A stretch of 64,000 nucleotides of DNA from Buteo buteo (GCF_964188355.1 NC_134177.1:26435745-26499744), one strand, 5' to 3'. Shown: positions 33,154-47,006, counted from the first letter of the stretch. Notes: generated from the letters alone by a model not told the origin. A program made the numbers and translations.

Positions 33154-35964
33154 TTGCCTTTTCGGAAACAGGCTCTGCCGAGAACGAGCACCGTGAGATA
33201 TGACATCTCTGGGAAAGCACAGATCCCCAGTGCTGTTGTGCCTGTGAATAGGCTGCCAAGGGAAGGTGAAGACCAGCAACACCTTTCAGGGCTGTCCCCT
33301 TCCTTGTGGGAGAAGGATCCGGACGTTTGCGTTTTCGGAAACAGGCTCTGCCGAGAACGAGCACCGTGAGATATGACATCTCTGGGAAAGCACAGATCCC
33401 CAGTGCTGTTGTGCCTGTGAATAGGCTGCCAAGGGAAGGTGAGGACCAGCAACAGCTTTCAGGGCTGCCACATTTCTTGTAGGAGGAATAGCCAGACGTT
33501 TGCCTTTTCGGAAACAGGCTCTGCCGAGAACGAGCACCGTGAGATATGACATCTCTGGGAAAGCACAGATCCCCAGTGCTGTTGTGCCTGTGAATAGGCT
33601 GCCAAGGGAAGGTGAGGACCAGCAACAGCTTTCAGGGCTGGCACATTTCTTGTAGGAGGAATAGCCAGACGTTTGCCTTTTCGGAAACAGGCTCTGCCGA
33701 GAACGAGCACCGTGAGATATGACATCTCTGGGAAAGCACAGATCCCCAGTGCTGTTGTGCCTGTGAATAGGCTGCCAAGGGAAGGTGAAGACCAGCAACA
33801 CCTTTCAGGGCTGTCCCCTTCCTTGTGGGAGAAGGATCCGGACGTTTGCCTTTTCGGAAACAGGCTCTGCCGAGAACGAGCACCGTGAGATATGACATCT
33901 CTGGGAAAGCACAGATCCCCAGTGCTGTTGTGCCTGTGAATAGGCTGCCAAGGGAAGGTGAGGACCAGCAACAGCTTTCAGGGCTGCCACATTTCTTGTA
34001 GGAGGAATAGCCAGACGTTTGCCTTTTCGGAAACAGGCTCTGCCGAGAACGAGCACCGTGAGATATGACATCTCTGGGAAAGCACAGATCCCCAGTGCTG
34101 TTGTGCCTGTGAATAGGCTGCCAAGGGAAGGTGAGGACCAGCAACAGCTTTCAGGGCTGGCACATTACTTGTAGGAGGAATAGCCAGACGTTTGCCTTTT
34201 CGGAAACAGGCTCTGCCGAGAACGAGCACCGTGAGATATGACATCTCTGGGAAAGCACAGATCCCCAGTGCTGTTGTGCCTGTGAATAGGCTGCCAAGGG
34301 AAGGTGAAGACCAGCAACACCTTTCAGGGCTGTCCCCTTCCTTGTGGGAGAAGAATCCGGACGTTTGCGTTTTCGGAAACAGGCTGTGCCGAGAACGAGC
34401 ACCGTGAGATATGACATCTCTGGGAAAGCACAGATCCCCAGTGCTGTTGTGCCTGTGAATAGGCTGCCAAGGGAAGGTGAGGACTAGCAACAGCTTTCAG
34501 GGCTGCCACATTTCTTGTAGGAGGAATAGCCAGACCTTTGCCTTTTGGGAAACAGGCTCTGCCGAGAACGAGCACCGTGAGATATGACATCTCTGGGAAA
34601 GCACAGATCCCCAGTGCTGTTGTGCCTGTGAATAGGCTGCCAAGGGAAGGTGAGGACCAGCAACATCTTTCAGGGCTGGCACATTTCTTGTAGGAGGAAT
34701 AGCCAGACGTTTGCCTTTTCGGAAACAGGCTCTGCCGAGAACGAGCACCGTGAGATATGACATCTCTGGGAAAGCACAGATCCCCAGTGCTGTTGTGCCT
34801 GTGAATAGGCTGCCAAGGGAAGGTGAAGACCAGCAACACCTTTCAGGGCTGTCCCCTTCCTTGTGGGAGAAGGATCCGGACGTTTGCGTTTTCGGAAACA
34901 GGCTCTGCCGAGAACGAGCACCGTGAGATATGACATCTCTGGGAAAGCACAGATCCCCAGTGCTGTTGTGCCTGTGAATAGGCTGCCAAGGGAAGGTGAG
35001 GACCAGCAACAGCTTTCAGGGCTGCCACATTTCTTGTAGGAGGAATAGCTAGACGTTTGCCTTTTCGGAAACAGGCTCTGCCGAGAACGAGCACCGTGAG
35101 ATATGACATCTCTGGGAAAGCACAGATCCCCAGTGCTGTTGTGCCTGTGAATAGGCTGCCAAGGGAAGGTGAGGACCAGCAACAGCTTTCAGGGCTGGCA
35201 CATTTCTTGTAGGAGGAATAGCCAGACGTTTGCCTTTTCGGAAACAGGCTCTGCCGAGAACGAGCACCGTGAGATATGACATCTCTGGGAAAGCACAGAT
35301 CCCCAGTGCTGTTGTGCCTGTGAATAGGCTGCCAAGGGAAGGTGAAGACCAGCAACACCTTTCAGGGCTGTCCCCTTCCTTGTGGGAGAAGGATCCGGAC
35401 GTTTGCCTTTTCGGAAACAGGCTCTGCCGAGAACGAGCACCGTGAGATATGACATCTCTGGGAAAGCACAGATCCCCAGTGCTGTTGTGCCTGTGAATAG
35501 GCTGCCAAGGGAAGGTGAGGACCAGCAACAGCTTTCAGGGCTGCCACATTTCTTGTAGGAGGAATAGCCAGACGTTTGCCTTTTCGGAAACAGGCTCTGC
35601 CGAGAACGAGCACCGTGAGATATGACATCTCTGGGAAAGCACAGATCCCCAGTGCTGTTGTGCCTGTGAATAGGCTGCCAAGGGAAGGTGAGGACCAGCA
35701 ACAGCTTTCAGGGCTGGCACATTACTTGTAGGAGGAATAGCCAGACGTTTGCCTTTTCGGAAACAGGCTCTGCCGAGAACGAGCACCGTGAGATATGACA
35801 TCTCTGGGAAAGCACAGATCCCCAGTGCTGTTGTGCCTGTGAATAGGCTGCCAAGGGAAGGTGAAGACCAGCAACACCTTTCAGGGCTGTCCCCTTCCTT
35901 GTGGGAGAAGAATCCGGACGTTTGCGTTTTCGGAAACAGGCTGTGCCGAGAACGAGCACCGTGA
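33154..35964 (+). repeat. 519-bp A-A-B trimer run
   Basis: Class B landmarks at 33154, 33673, 34192, 34711, 35230 and 35749 are all 519 bp apart. The run lies inside the first copy of the 3,979-bp unit and matches 11,525-14,335 at an offset of 21,629 bp. Confidence 0.85.
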
Positions 35965-37132
35965 GATATGACATCTCTGGGAAAGCACAGATCCCCAGTG
36001 CTGTTGTGCCTGTGAATAGGCTGCCAAGGGAAGGTGAGGACTAGCAACAGCTTTCAGGGCTGCCACATTTCTTGTAGGAGGAATAGCCAGACCTTTGCCT
36101 TTTGGGAAACAGGCTCTGCCGAGAACGAGCACCGTGAGATATGACATCTCTGGGAAAGCACAGATCCCCAGTGCTGTTGTGCCTGTGAATAGGCTGCCAA
36201 GGGAAGGTGAGGACCAGCAACAGCTTTCAGGGCTGCCACATTTCTTGTAGGAGGAATAGCCAGACGTTTGCCTTTTCGGAAACAGGCTCTGCCGAGAACG
36301 AGCACCGTGAGATATGACATCTCTGGGAAAGCACAGATCCCCAGTGCTGTTGTGCCTGTGAATAGGCTGCCAAGGGAAGGTGAGGACCAGCAACAGCTTT
36401 CAGGGCTGGCACATTACTTGTAGGAGGAATAGCCAGTCGTTTGCCTTTTGGGAAACAGGCTCTGCCGAGAACGAGCACCGTGAGATATGACATCTCTGGG
36501 AAAGCACAGATCCCCAGTGCTGTTGTGCCTGTGAATAGGCTGCCAAGGGAAGGTGAAGACCAGCAACAGCTTTCAGGGCTGTCCCCTTCCTTGTGGGAGA
36601 AGGATCCGGACGTTTGCCTTTTAGGAAACAGGCTCTGCCGAGAACGAGCACCGTGAGATATGACATCTCTGGGAAAGCACAGATCCCCAGTGCTGTTGTG
36701 CCTGTGAATAGGCTGCCAAGGGAAGGTGAAGACCAGCAACACCTTTCAGGGCTATCCCCTTCCTTGTGGGAGAAGGATCCGGACGTTTGCGTTTACGGAA
36801 ACAGGCTCTGCCGAGAACGAGCACCGTGAGATATGACATCTCTGGGAAAGCACAGATCCCCAGTGCTGTTGTGCCTGTGAATAGACTGCCAAGGGAAGGT
36901 GAGGACCAGCAACAGCTTTCAGGGCTGTCCCCTTCCTTGTGGGAGAAGGATCCGGAAGTTTGCCTTTTGGGAAACAGGCTCTGCCGAGAACGAGCACCGT
37001 GAGATATGACATCTCTGGGAAAGCACAGATCCCCAGTGCTGTTGTGCCTGTGAATAGGCTGCCAAGGGAAGGTGAGGACCAGCAACAGCTTTCAGGGCTG
37101 GCACATTTCTTATAGGAGGAATAGATAGACCT

Positions 37133-39943
37133 TTGCCTTTTCGGAAACAGGCTCTGCCGAGAACGAGCACCGTGAGATATGACATCTCTGGGAAAGCACA
37201 GATCCCCAGTGCTGTTGTGCCTGTGAATAGGCTGCCAAGGGAAGGTGAAGACCAGCAACACCTTTCAGGGCTGTCCCCTTCCTTGTGGGAGAAGGATCCG
37301 GACGTTTGCGTTTTCGGAAACAGGCTCTGCCGAGAACGAGCACCGTGAGATATGACATCTCTGGGAAAGCACAGATCCCCAGTGCTGTTGTGCCTGTGAA
37401 TAGGCTGCCAAGGGAAGGTGAGGACCAGCAACAGCTTTCAGGGCTGCCACATTTCTTGTAGGAGGAATAGCCAGACGTTTGCCTTTTCGGAAACAGGCTC
37501 TGCCGAGAACGAGCACCGTGAGATATGACATCTCTGGGAAAGCACAGATCCCCAGTGCTGTTGTGCCTGTGAATAGGCTGCCAAGGGAAGGTGAGGACCA
37601 GCAACAGCTTTCAGGGCTGGCACATTTCTTGTAGGAGGAATAGCCAGACGTTTGCCTTTTCGGAAACAGGCTCTGCCGAGAACGAGCACCGTGAGATATG
37701 ACATCTCTGGGAAAGCACAGATCCCCAGTGCTGTTGTGCCTGTGAATAGGCTGCCAAGGGAAGGTGAAGACCAGCAACACCTTTCAGGGCTGTCCCCTTC
37801 CTTGTGGGAGAAGGATCCGGACGTTTGCCTTTTCGGAAACAGGCTCTGCCGAGAACGAGCACCGTGAGATATGACATCTCTGGGAAAGCACAGATCCCCA
37901 GTGCTGTTGTGCCTGTGAATAGGCTGCCAAGGGAAGGTGAGGACCAGCAACAGCTTTCAGGGCTGCCACATTTCTTGTAGGAGGAATAGCCAGACGTTTG
38001 CCTTTTCGGAAACAGGCTCTGCCGAGAACGAGCACCGTGAGATATGACATCTCTGGGAAAGCACAGATCCCCAGTGCTGTTGTGCCTGTGAATAGGCTGC
38101 CAAGGGAAGGTGAGGACCAGCAACAGCTTTCAGGGCTGGCACATTACTTGTAGGAGGAATAGCCAGACGTTTGCCTTTTCGGAAACAGGCTCTGCCGAGA
38201 ACGAGCACCGTGAGATATGACATCTCTGGGAAAGCACAGATCCCCAGTGCTGTTGTGCCTGTGAATAGGCTGCCAAGGGAAGGTGAAGACCAGCAACACC
38301 TTTCAGGGCTGTCCCCTTCCTTGTGGGAGAAGAATCCGGACGTTTGCGTTTTCGGAAACAGGCTGTGCCGAGAACGAGCACCGTGAGATATGACATCTCT
38401 GGGAAAGCACAGATCCCCAGTGCTGTTGTGCCTGTGAATAGGCTGCCAAGGGAAGGTGAGGACTAGCAACAGCTTTCAGGGCTGCCACATTTCTTGTAGG
38501 AGGAATAGCCAGACCTTTGCCTTTTGGGAAACAGGCTCTGCCGAGAACGAGCACCGTGAGATATGACATCTCTGGGAAAGCACAGATCCCCAGTGCTGTT
38601 GTGCCTGTGAATAGGCTGCCAAGGGAAGGTGAGGACCAGCAACATCTTTCAGGGCTGGCACATTTCTTGTAGGAGGAATAGCCAGACGTTTGCCTTTTCG
38701 GAAACAGGCTCTGCCGAGAACGAGCACCGTGAGATATGACATCTCTGGGAAAGCACAGATCCCCAGTGCTGTTGTGCCTGTGAATAGGCTGCCAAGGGAA
38801 GGTGAAGACCAGCAACACCTTTCAGGGCTGTCCCCTTCCTTGTGGGAGAAGGATCCGGACGTTTGCGTTTTCGGAAACAGGCTCTGCCGAGAACGAGCAC
38901 CGTGAGATATGACATCTCTGGGAAAGCACAGATCCCCAGTGCTGTTGTGCCTGTGAATAGGCTGCCAAGGGAAGGTGAGGACCAGCAACAGCTTTCAGGG
39001 CTGCCACATTTCTTGTAGGAGGAATAGCTAGACGTTTGCCTTTTCGGAAACAGGCTCTGCCGAGAACGAGCACCGTGAGATATGACATCTCTGGGAAAGC
39101 ACAGATCCCCAGTGCTGTTGTGCCTGTGAATAGGCTGCCAAGGGAAGGTGAGGACCAGCAACAGCTTTCAGGGCTGGCACATTTCTTGTAGGAGGAATAG
39201 CCAGACGTTTGCCTTTTCGGAAACAGGCTCTGCCGAGAACGAGCACCGTGAGATATGACATCTCTGGGAAAGCACAGATCCCCAGTGCTGTTGTGCCTGT
39301 GAATAGGCTGCCAAGGGAAGGTGAAGACCAGCAACACCTTTCAGGGCTGTCCCCTTCCTTGTGGGAGAAGGATCCGGACGTTTGCCTTTTCGGAAACAGG
39401 CTCTGCCGAGAACGAGCACCGTGAGATATGACATCTCTGGGAAAGCACAGATCCCCAGTGCTGTTGTGCCTGTGAATAGGCTGCCAAGGGAAGGTGAGGA
39501 CCAGCAACAGCTTTCAGGGCTGCCACATTTCTTGTAGGAGGAATAGCCAGACGTTTGCCTTTTCGGAAACAGGCTCTGCCGAGAACGAGCACCGTGAGAT
39601 ATGACATCTCTGGGAAAGCACAGATCCCCAGTGCTGTTGTGCCTGTGAATAGGCTGCCAAGGGAAGGTGAGGACCAGCAACAGCTTTCAGGGCTGGCACA
39701 TTACTTGTAGGAGGAATAGCCAGACGTTTGCCTTTTCGGAAACAGGCTCTGCCGAGAACGAGCACCGTGAGATATGACATCTCTGGGAAAGCACAGATCC
39801 CCAGTGCTGTTGTGCCTGTGAATAGGCTGCCAAGGGAAGGTGAAGACCAGCAACACCTTTCAGGGCTGTCCCCTTCCTTGTGGGAGAAGAATCCGGACGT
39901 TTGCGTTTTCGGAAACAGGCTGTGCCGAGAACGAGCACCGTGA
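37133..39943 (+). repeat. 519-bp A-A-B trimer run
   Basis: Class B landmarks at 37133, 37652, 38171, 38690, 39209 and 39728 are all 519 bp apart. This is the second copy of the run at 33,154-35,964 (offset 3,979). Confidence 0.85.
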
Positions 39944-41332
39944 GATATGACATCTCTGGGAAAGCACAGATCCCCAGTGCTGTTGTGCCTGTGAATAGGC
40001 TGCCAAGGGAAGGTGAGGACTAGCAACAGCTTTCAGGGCTGCCACATTTCTTGTAGGAGGAATAGCCAGACCTTTGCCTTTTGGGAAACAGGCTCTGCCG
40101 AGAACGAGCACCGTGAGATATGACATCTCTGGGAAAGCACAGATCCCCAGTGCTGTTGTGCCTGTGAATAGGCTGCCAAGGGAAGGTGAGGACCAGCAAC
40201 AGCTTTCAGGGCTGCCACATTTCTTGTAGGAGGAATAGCCAGACGTTTGCCTTTTCGGAAACAGGCTCTGCCGAGAACGAGCACCGTGAGATATGACATC
40301 TCTGGGAAAGCACAGATCCCCAGTGCTGTTGTGCCTGTGAATAGGCTGCCAAGGGAAGGTGAGGACCAGCAACAGCTTTCAGGGCTGGCACATTACTTGT
40401 AGGAGGAATAGCCAGTCGTTTGCCTTTTGGGAAACAGGCTCTGCCGAGAACGAGCACCGTGAGATATGACATCTCTGGGAAAGCACAGATCCCCAGTGCT
40501 GTTGTGCCTGTGAATAGGCTGCCAAGGGAAGGTGAAGACCAGCAACAGCTTTCAGGGCTGTCCCCTTCCTTGTGGGAGAAGGATCCGGACGTTTGCCTTT
40601 TAGGAAACAGGCTCTGCCGAGAACGAGCACCGTGAGATATGACATCTCTGGGAAAGCACAGATCCCCAGTGCTGTTGTGCCTGTGAATAGGCTGCCAAGG
40701 GAAGGTGAAGACCAGCAACACCTTTCAGGGCTATCCCCTTCCTTGTGGGAGAAGGATCCGGACGTTTGCGTTTACGGAAACAGGCTCTGCCGAGAACGAG
40801 CACCGTGAGATATGACATCTCTGGGAAAGCACAGATCCCCAGTGCTGTTGTGCCTGTGAATAGACTGCCAAGGGAAGGTGAGGACCAGCAACAGCTTTCA
40901 GGGCTGGCACATTTCTTGTAGGAGGAATAGCCAGACGTTTGCCTTTTCGGAAACAGGCTCTGCCGAGAACGAGCACCGTGAGATATGACATCTCTGGGAA
41001 AGCACAGATCCCCAGTGCTGTTGTGCCTGTGAATAGGCTGCCAAGGGAAGGTGAGGACCAGCAACACCTTTCAGGGCTGGCACATTTCTTGTAGGAGGAA
41101 TAGCCAGACGTTTGCCTTTTCGGAAACAGGCTCTGCCGAGAACGAGCACCGTGAGATATGACATCTCTGGGAAAGCACAGATCCCCAGTGCTGTTGTGCC
41201 TGTGAATAGGCTGCCAAGGGAAGGTGAGGACCAGCAACAGCTTTCAGGGCTGCCACATTTCTTATAGGAGGAATAGCCAGACGTTTGCCTTTTCGGAAAC
41301 AGGCTCTGCCGAGAACGAGCACCGTGAGATAT

Positions 41333-41340
41333 GAGATCTC
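41333..41340. other. GAGATCTC palindrome variant (copy 2)
   Basis: Same C to G change as at 15725. It lies in the first copy of the 4,845-bp unit. Confidence 0.9.
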
Positions 41341-42154
41341 TGGGAAAGCACAGATCCCCAGTGCTGTTGTGCCTGTGAATAGGCTGCCAAGGGAAGGTGA
41401 GGACTAGCAACAGCTTTCAGGGCTGGCACATTTCTTGTAGGAGGAATAGCCAGACGTTTGCCTTTTGGGAAACAGGCTCTGCCGAGAACGAGCACCGTGA
41501 GATATGACATCTCTGGGAAAGCACAGATCCCCAGTGCTGTTGTGCCTGTGAATAGGCTGCCAAGGGAAGGTGAAGACCAGCAACAGCTTTCAGGGCTGGC
41601 ACATTTCTTATAGGAGGAATAGCCAGACGTTTGCGTTTTCGGAAACAGGCTCTGCCGAGAACGAGAACCGTGAGATATGACATCTCTGGGAAAGCACAGA
41701 TCCCCAGTGCTGTTGTGCCTGTGAATAGGCTGCCAAGGGAAGGTGAAGACCAGCAACACCTTTCAGGGCTGTCCCCTTCCTTGTGGGAGAAGGATCCGGA
41801 CGTTTGCGTTTTCGGAAACAGGCTCTGCCGAGAACGAGCACCGTGAGATATGACATCTCTGGGAAAGCACAGATCCCCAGTGCTGTTGTGCCTGTGAATA
41901 GGCTGCCAAGGGAAGGTGAAGACCAGCAACAACTTTCAGGGCTGTCCCCTTCCTTGTGGGAGAAGGATCCGGACGTTTGCGTTTTCGGAAACAGGCTCTG
42001 CCGAGAACGAGCACCGTGAGATATGACATCTCTGGGAAAGCACAGATCCCCAGTGCTGTTGTGCCTGTGAATAGGCTGCCAAGGGAAGGTGAGGACCAGC
42101 AACAGCTTTCAGGGCTGGCACATTTCTTATAGGAGGAATAGCCAGACGTTTGCC

Positions 42155-42161
42155 TTTTTTT
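42155..42161 (+). repeat. Unpaired +1 T7 monomer
   Basis: CpG-retaining T7 form, as at 16547. It explains the extra base in the 4,845-bp offset. Confidence 0.9.
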
Positions 42162-42496
42162 GAAACAGGCTCTGCCGAGAACGAGCACCGTGAGATATGA
42201 CATCTCTGGGAAAGCACAGATCCCCAGTGCTGTTGTGCCTGTGAATAGACTGCCAAGGGAAGGTGAGGACCAGCAACAGCTTTCAGGGCTGGCACATTTC
42301 TTGTAGGAGGAATAGCCAGACGTTTGCCTTTTCGGAAACAGGCTCTGCCGAGAACGAGCACCGTGAGATATGACATCTCTGGGAAAGCACAGATCCCCAG
42401 TGCTGTTGTGCCTGTGAATAGGCTGCCAAGGGAAGGTGAGGACCAGCAACAGCTTTCAGGGCTGGCACATTTCTTGTAGGAGGAATAGCCAGACGT

Positions 42497-44788
42497 TTGC
42501 CTTTTCGGAAACAGGCTCTGCCGAGAACGAGCACCGTGAGATATGACATCTCTGGGAAAGCACAGATCCCCAGTGCTGTTGTGCCTGTGAATAGGCTGCC
42601 AAGGGAAGGTGAAGACCAGCAACACCTTTCAGGGCTGTCCCCTTCCTTGTGGGAGAAGGATCCGGACGTTTGCGTTTTCGGAAACAGGCTCTGCCGAGAA
42701 CGAGCACCGTGAGATATGACATCTCTGGGAAAGCACAGATCCCCAGTGCTGTTGTGCCTGTGAATAGGCTGCCAAGGGAAGGTGAGGACCAGCAACAGCT
42801 TTCAGGGCTGCCACATTTCTTGTAGGAGGAATAGCCAGACGTTTGCCTTTTCGGAAACAGGCTCTGCCGAGAACGAGCACCGTGAGATATGACATCTCTG
42901 GGAAAGCACAGATCCCCAGTGCTGTTGTGCCTGTGAATAGGCTGCCAAGGGAAGGTGAGGACCAGCAACAGCTTTCAGGGCTGGCACATTACTTGTAGGA
43001 GGAATAGCCAGACGTTTGCCTTTTCGGAAACAGGCTCTGCCGAGAACGAGCACCGTGAGATATGACATCTCTGGGAAAGCACAGATCCCCAGTGCTGTTG
43101 TGCCTGTGAATAGGCTGCCAAGGGAAGGTGAAGACCAGCAACACCTTTCAGGGCTGTCCCCTTCCTTGTGGGAGAAGAATCCGGACGTTTGCGTTTTCGG
43201 AAACAGGCTGTGCCGAGAACGAGCACCGTGAGATATGACATCTCTGGGAAAGCACAGATCCCCAGTGCTGTTGTGCCTGTGAATAGGCTGCCAAGGGAAG
43301 GTGAGGACTAGCAACAGCTTTCAGGGCTGCCACATTTCTTGTAGGAGGAATAGCCAGACCTTTGCCTTTTGGGAAACAGGCTCTGCCGAGAACGAGCACC
43401 GTGAGATATGACATCTCTGGGAAAGCACAGATCCCCAGTGCTGTTGTGCCTGTGAATAGGCTGCCAAGGGAAGGTGAGGACCAGCAACATCTTTCAGGGC
43501 TGGCACATTTCTTGTAGGAGGAATAGCCAGACGTTTGCCTTTTCGGAAACAGGCTCTGCCGAGAACGAGCACCGTGAGATATGACATCTCTGGGAAAGCA
43601 CAGATCCCCAGTGCTGTTGTGCCTGTGAATAGGCTGCCAAGGGAAGGTGAAGACCAGCAACACCTTTCAGGGCTGTCCCCTTCCTTGTGGGAGAAGGATC
43701 CGGACGTTTGCGTTTTCGGAAACAGGCTCTGCCGAGAACGAGCACCGTGAGATATGACATCTCTGGGAAAGCACAGATCCCCAGTGCTGTTGTGCCTGTG
43801 AATAGGCTGCCAAGGGAAGGTGAGGACCAGCAACAGCTTTCAGGGCTGCCACATTTCTTGTAGGAGGAATAGCCAGACGTTTGCCTTTTCGGAAACAGGC
43901 TCTGCCGAGAACGAGCACCGTGAGATATGACATCTCTGGGAAAGCACAGATCCCCAGTGCTGTTGTGCCTGTGAATAGGCTGCCAAGGGAAGGTGAGGAC
44001 CAGCAACAGCTTTCAGGGCTGGCACATTTCTTGTAGGAGGAATAGCCAGACGTTTGCCTTTTAGGAAACAGGCTCTGCCGAGAACGAGCACCGTGAGATA
44101 TGACATCTCTGGGAAAGCACAGATCCCCAGTGCTGTTGTGCCTGTGAATAGGCTGCCAAGGGAAGGTGAAGACCAGCAACACCTTTCAGGGCTGTCCCCT
44201 TCCTTGTGGGAGAAGGATCCGGACGTTTGCCTTTTCGGAAACAGGCTCTGCCGAGAACGAGCACCGTGAGATATGACATCTCTGGGAAAGCACAGATCCC
44301 CAGTGCTGTTGTGCCTGTGAATAGGCTGCCAAGGGAAGGTGAGGACCAGCAACAGCTTTCAGGGCTGCCACATTTCTTGTAGGAGGAATAGCCAGACGTT
44401 TGCCTTTTCGGAAACAGGCTCTGCCGAGAACGAGCACCGTGAGATATGACATCTCTGGGAAAGCACAGATCCCCAGTGCTGTTGTGCCTGTGAATAGGCT
44501 GCCAAGGGAAGGTGAGGACCAGCAACAGCTTTCAGGGCTGGCACATTACTTGTAGGAGGAATAGCCAGACGTTTGCCTTTTCGGAAACAGGCTCTGCCGA
44601 GAACGAGCACCGTGAGATATGACATCTCTGGGAAAGCACAGATCCCCAGTGCTGTTGTGCCTGTGAATAGGCTGCCAAGGGAAGGTGAAGACCAGCAACA
44701 CCTTTCAGGGCTGTCCCCTTCCTTGTGGGAGAAGAATCCGGACGTTTGCGTTTTCGGAAACAGGCTGTGCCGAGAACGAGCACCGTGA
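42497..44788 (+). repeat. 519-bp A-A-B trimer run
   Basis: Class B landmarks at 42497, 43016, 43535, 44054 and 44573 are all 519 bp apart. The run lies at the start of the second copy of the 4,845-bp unit. Confidence 0.83.
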
Positions 44789-46177
44789 GATATGACATCT
44801 CTGGGAAAGCACAGATCCCCAGTGCTGTTGTGCCTGTGAATAGGCTGCCAAGGGAAGGTGAGGACTAGCAACAGCTTTCAGGGCTGCCACATTTCTTGTA
44901 GGAGGAATAGCCAGACCTTTGCCTTTTGGGAAACAGGCTCTGCCGAGAACGAGCACCGTGAGATATGACATCTCTGGGAAAGCACAGATCCCCAGTGCTG
45001 TTGTGCCTGTGAATAGGCTGCCAAGGGAAGGTGAGGACCAGCAACAGCTTTCAGGGCTGCCACATTTCTTGTAGGAGGAATAGCCAGACGTTTGCCTTTT
45101 CGGAAACAGGCTCTGCCGAGAACGAGCACCGTGAGATATGACATCTCTGGGAAAGCACAGATCCCCAGTGCTGTTGTGCCTGTGAATAGGCTGCCAAGGG
45201 AAGGTGAGGACCAGCAACAGCTTTCAGGGCTGGCACATTACTTGTAGGAGGAATAGCCAGTCGTTTGCCTTTTGGGAAACAGGCTCTGCCGAGAACGAGC
45301 ACCGTGAGATATGACATCTCTGGGAAAGCACAGATCCCCAGTGCTGTTGTGCCTGTGAATAGGCTGCCAAGGGAAGGTGAAGACCAGCAACAGCTTTCAG
45401 GGCTGTCCCCTTCCTTGTGGGAGAAGGATCCGGACGTTTGCCTTTTAGGAAACAGGCTCTGCCGAGAACGAGCACCGTGAGATATGACATCTCTGGGAAA
45501 GCACAGATCCCCAGTGCTGTTGTGCCTGTGAATAGGCTGCCAAGGGAAGGTGAAGACCAGCAACACCTTTCAGGGCTATCCCCTTCCTTGTGGGAGAAGG
45601 ATCCGGACGTTTGCGTTTACGGAAACAGGCTCTGCCGAGAACGAGCACCGTGAGATATGACATCTCTGGGAAAGCACAGATCCCCAGTGCTGTTGTGCCT
45701 GTGAATAGACTGCCAAGGGAAGGTGAGGACCAGCAACAGCTTTCAGGGCTGGCACATTTCTTGTAGGAGGAATAGCCAGACGTTTGCCTTTTGGGAAACA
45801 GGCTCTGCCGAGAACGAGCACCGTGAGATATGACATCTCTGGGAAAGCACAGATCCCCAGTGCTGTTGTGCCTGTGAATAGGCTGCCAAGGGAAGGTGAG
45901 GACCAGCAACACCTTTCAGGGCTGGCACATTTCTTGTAGGAGGAATAGCCAGACGTTTGCCTTTTCGGAAACAGGCTCTGCCGAGAACGAGCACCGTGAG
46001 ATATGACATCTCTGGGAAAGCACAGATCCCCAGTGCTGTTGTGCCTGTGAATAGGCTGCCAAGGGAAGGTGAGGACCAGCAACAGCTTTCAGGGCTGCCA
46101 CATTTCTTATAGGAGGAATAGCCAGACGTTTGCCTTTTCGGAAACAGGCTCTGCCGAGAACGAGCACCGTGAGATAT

Positions 46178-46185
46178 GAGATCTC
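46178..46185. other. GAGATCTC palindrome variant (copy 3)
   Basis: Same change, 4,845 bp after copy 2. Confidence 0.9.
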
Positions 46186-46999
46186 TGGGAAAGCACAGAT
46201 CCCCAGTGCTGTTGTGCCTGTGAATAGGCTGCCAAGGGAAGGTGAGGACTAGCAACAGCTTTCAGGGCTGGCACATTTCTTGTAGGAGGAATAGCCAGAC
46301 GTTTGCCTTTTGGGAAACAGGCTCTGCCGAGAACGAGCACCGTGAGATATGACATCTCTGGGAAAGCACAGATCCCCAGTGCTGTTGTGCCTGTGAATAG
46401 GCTGCCAAGGGAAGGTGAAGACCAGCAACAGCTTTCAGGGCTGCCACATTTCTTATAGGAGGAATAGCCAGACGTTTGCGTTTTCGGAAACAGGCTCTGC
46501 CGAGAACGAGAACCGTGAGATATGACATCTCTGGGAAAGCACAGATCCCCAGTGCTGTTGTGCCTGTGAATAGGCTGCCAAGGGAAGGTGAAGACCAGCA
46601 ACACCTTTCAGGGCTGTCCCCTTCCTTGTGGGAGAAGGATCCGGACGTTTGCGTTTTCGGAAACAGGCTCTGCCGAGAACGAGCACCGTGAGATATGACA
46701 TCTCTGGGAAAGCACAGATCCCCAGTGCTGTTGTGCCTGTGAATAGGCTGCCAAGGGAAGGTGAAGACCAGCAACAACTTTCAGGGCTGTCCCCTTCCTT
46801 GTGGGAGAAGGATCCGGACGTTTGCGTTTTCGGAAACAGGCTCTGCCGAGAACGAGCACCGTGAGATATGACATCTCTGGGAAAGCACAGATCCCCAGTG
46901 CTGTTGTGCCTGTGAATAGGCTGCCAAGGGAAGGTGAGGACCAGCAACAGCTTTCAGGGCTGGCACATTTCTTATAGGAGGAATAGCCAGACGTTTGCC

Positions 47000-47006
47000 T
47001 TTTTTT
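47000..47006 (+). repeat. Unpaired +1 T7 monomer
   Basis: CpG-retaining T7 form, matching 42155 at an offset of 4,845 bp and 48904 at 1,904 bp. Confidence 0.9.

Larger units (their letters stand above)
24895..33297 (+). repeat. Two tandem copies of a 24-monomer unit (4,152 bp)
   Basis: About 24,895-29,145 matches 29,047-33,297 at an offset of exactly 4,152 bp (24 x 173). Shared rare markers are GGATCAGG (about 26,752 and 30,904), the paired changes at 27688/27699 and 31840/31851, the -1/+1 indel pair, and ATAGATAGACC at 28994 and 33146. The first copy alone has CACCATTC (near 24,980) and ACCATGAG near 28,866. The second alone has a C to T at 31952. The unit is the same as the first 24 monomers of the 7,439-bp unit. 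Confidence 0.87.
32825..40904 (+). repeat. Two tandem copies of a 23-monomer unit (3,979 bp)
   Basis: About 32,825-36,925 matches 36,804-40,904 at an offset of exactly 3,979 bp (23 x 173). Even a very rare change, AATAGCTAGACG, is present in both (35050 and 39029), and so is CCAGTCGTTTGCC (about 36,437 and 40,416). This makes it one of the youngest duplications in the window. The right edge is GGGCTGTCCCC (36,925) against GGGCTGGCAC (40,904). Confidence 0.87.
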
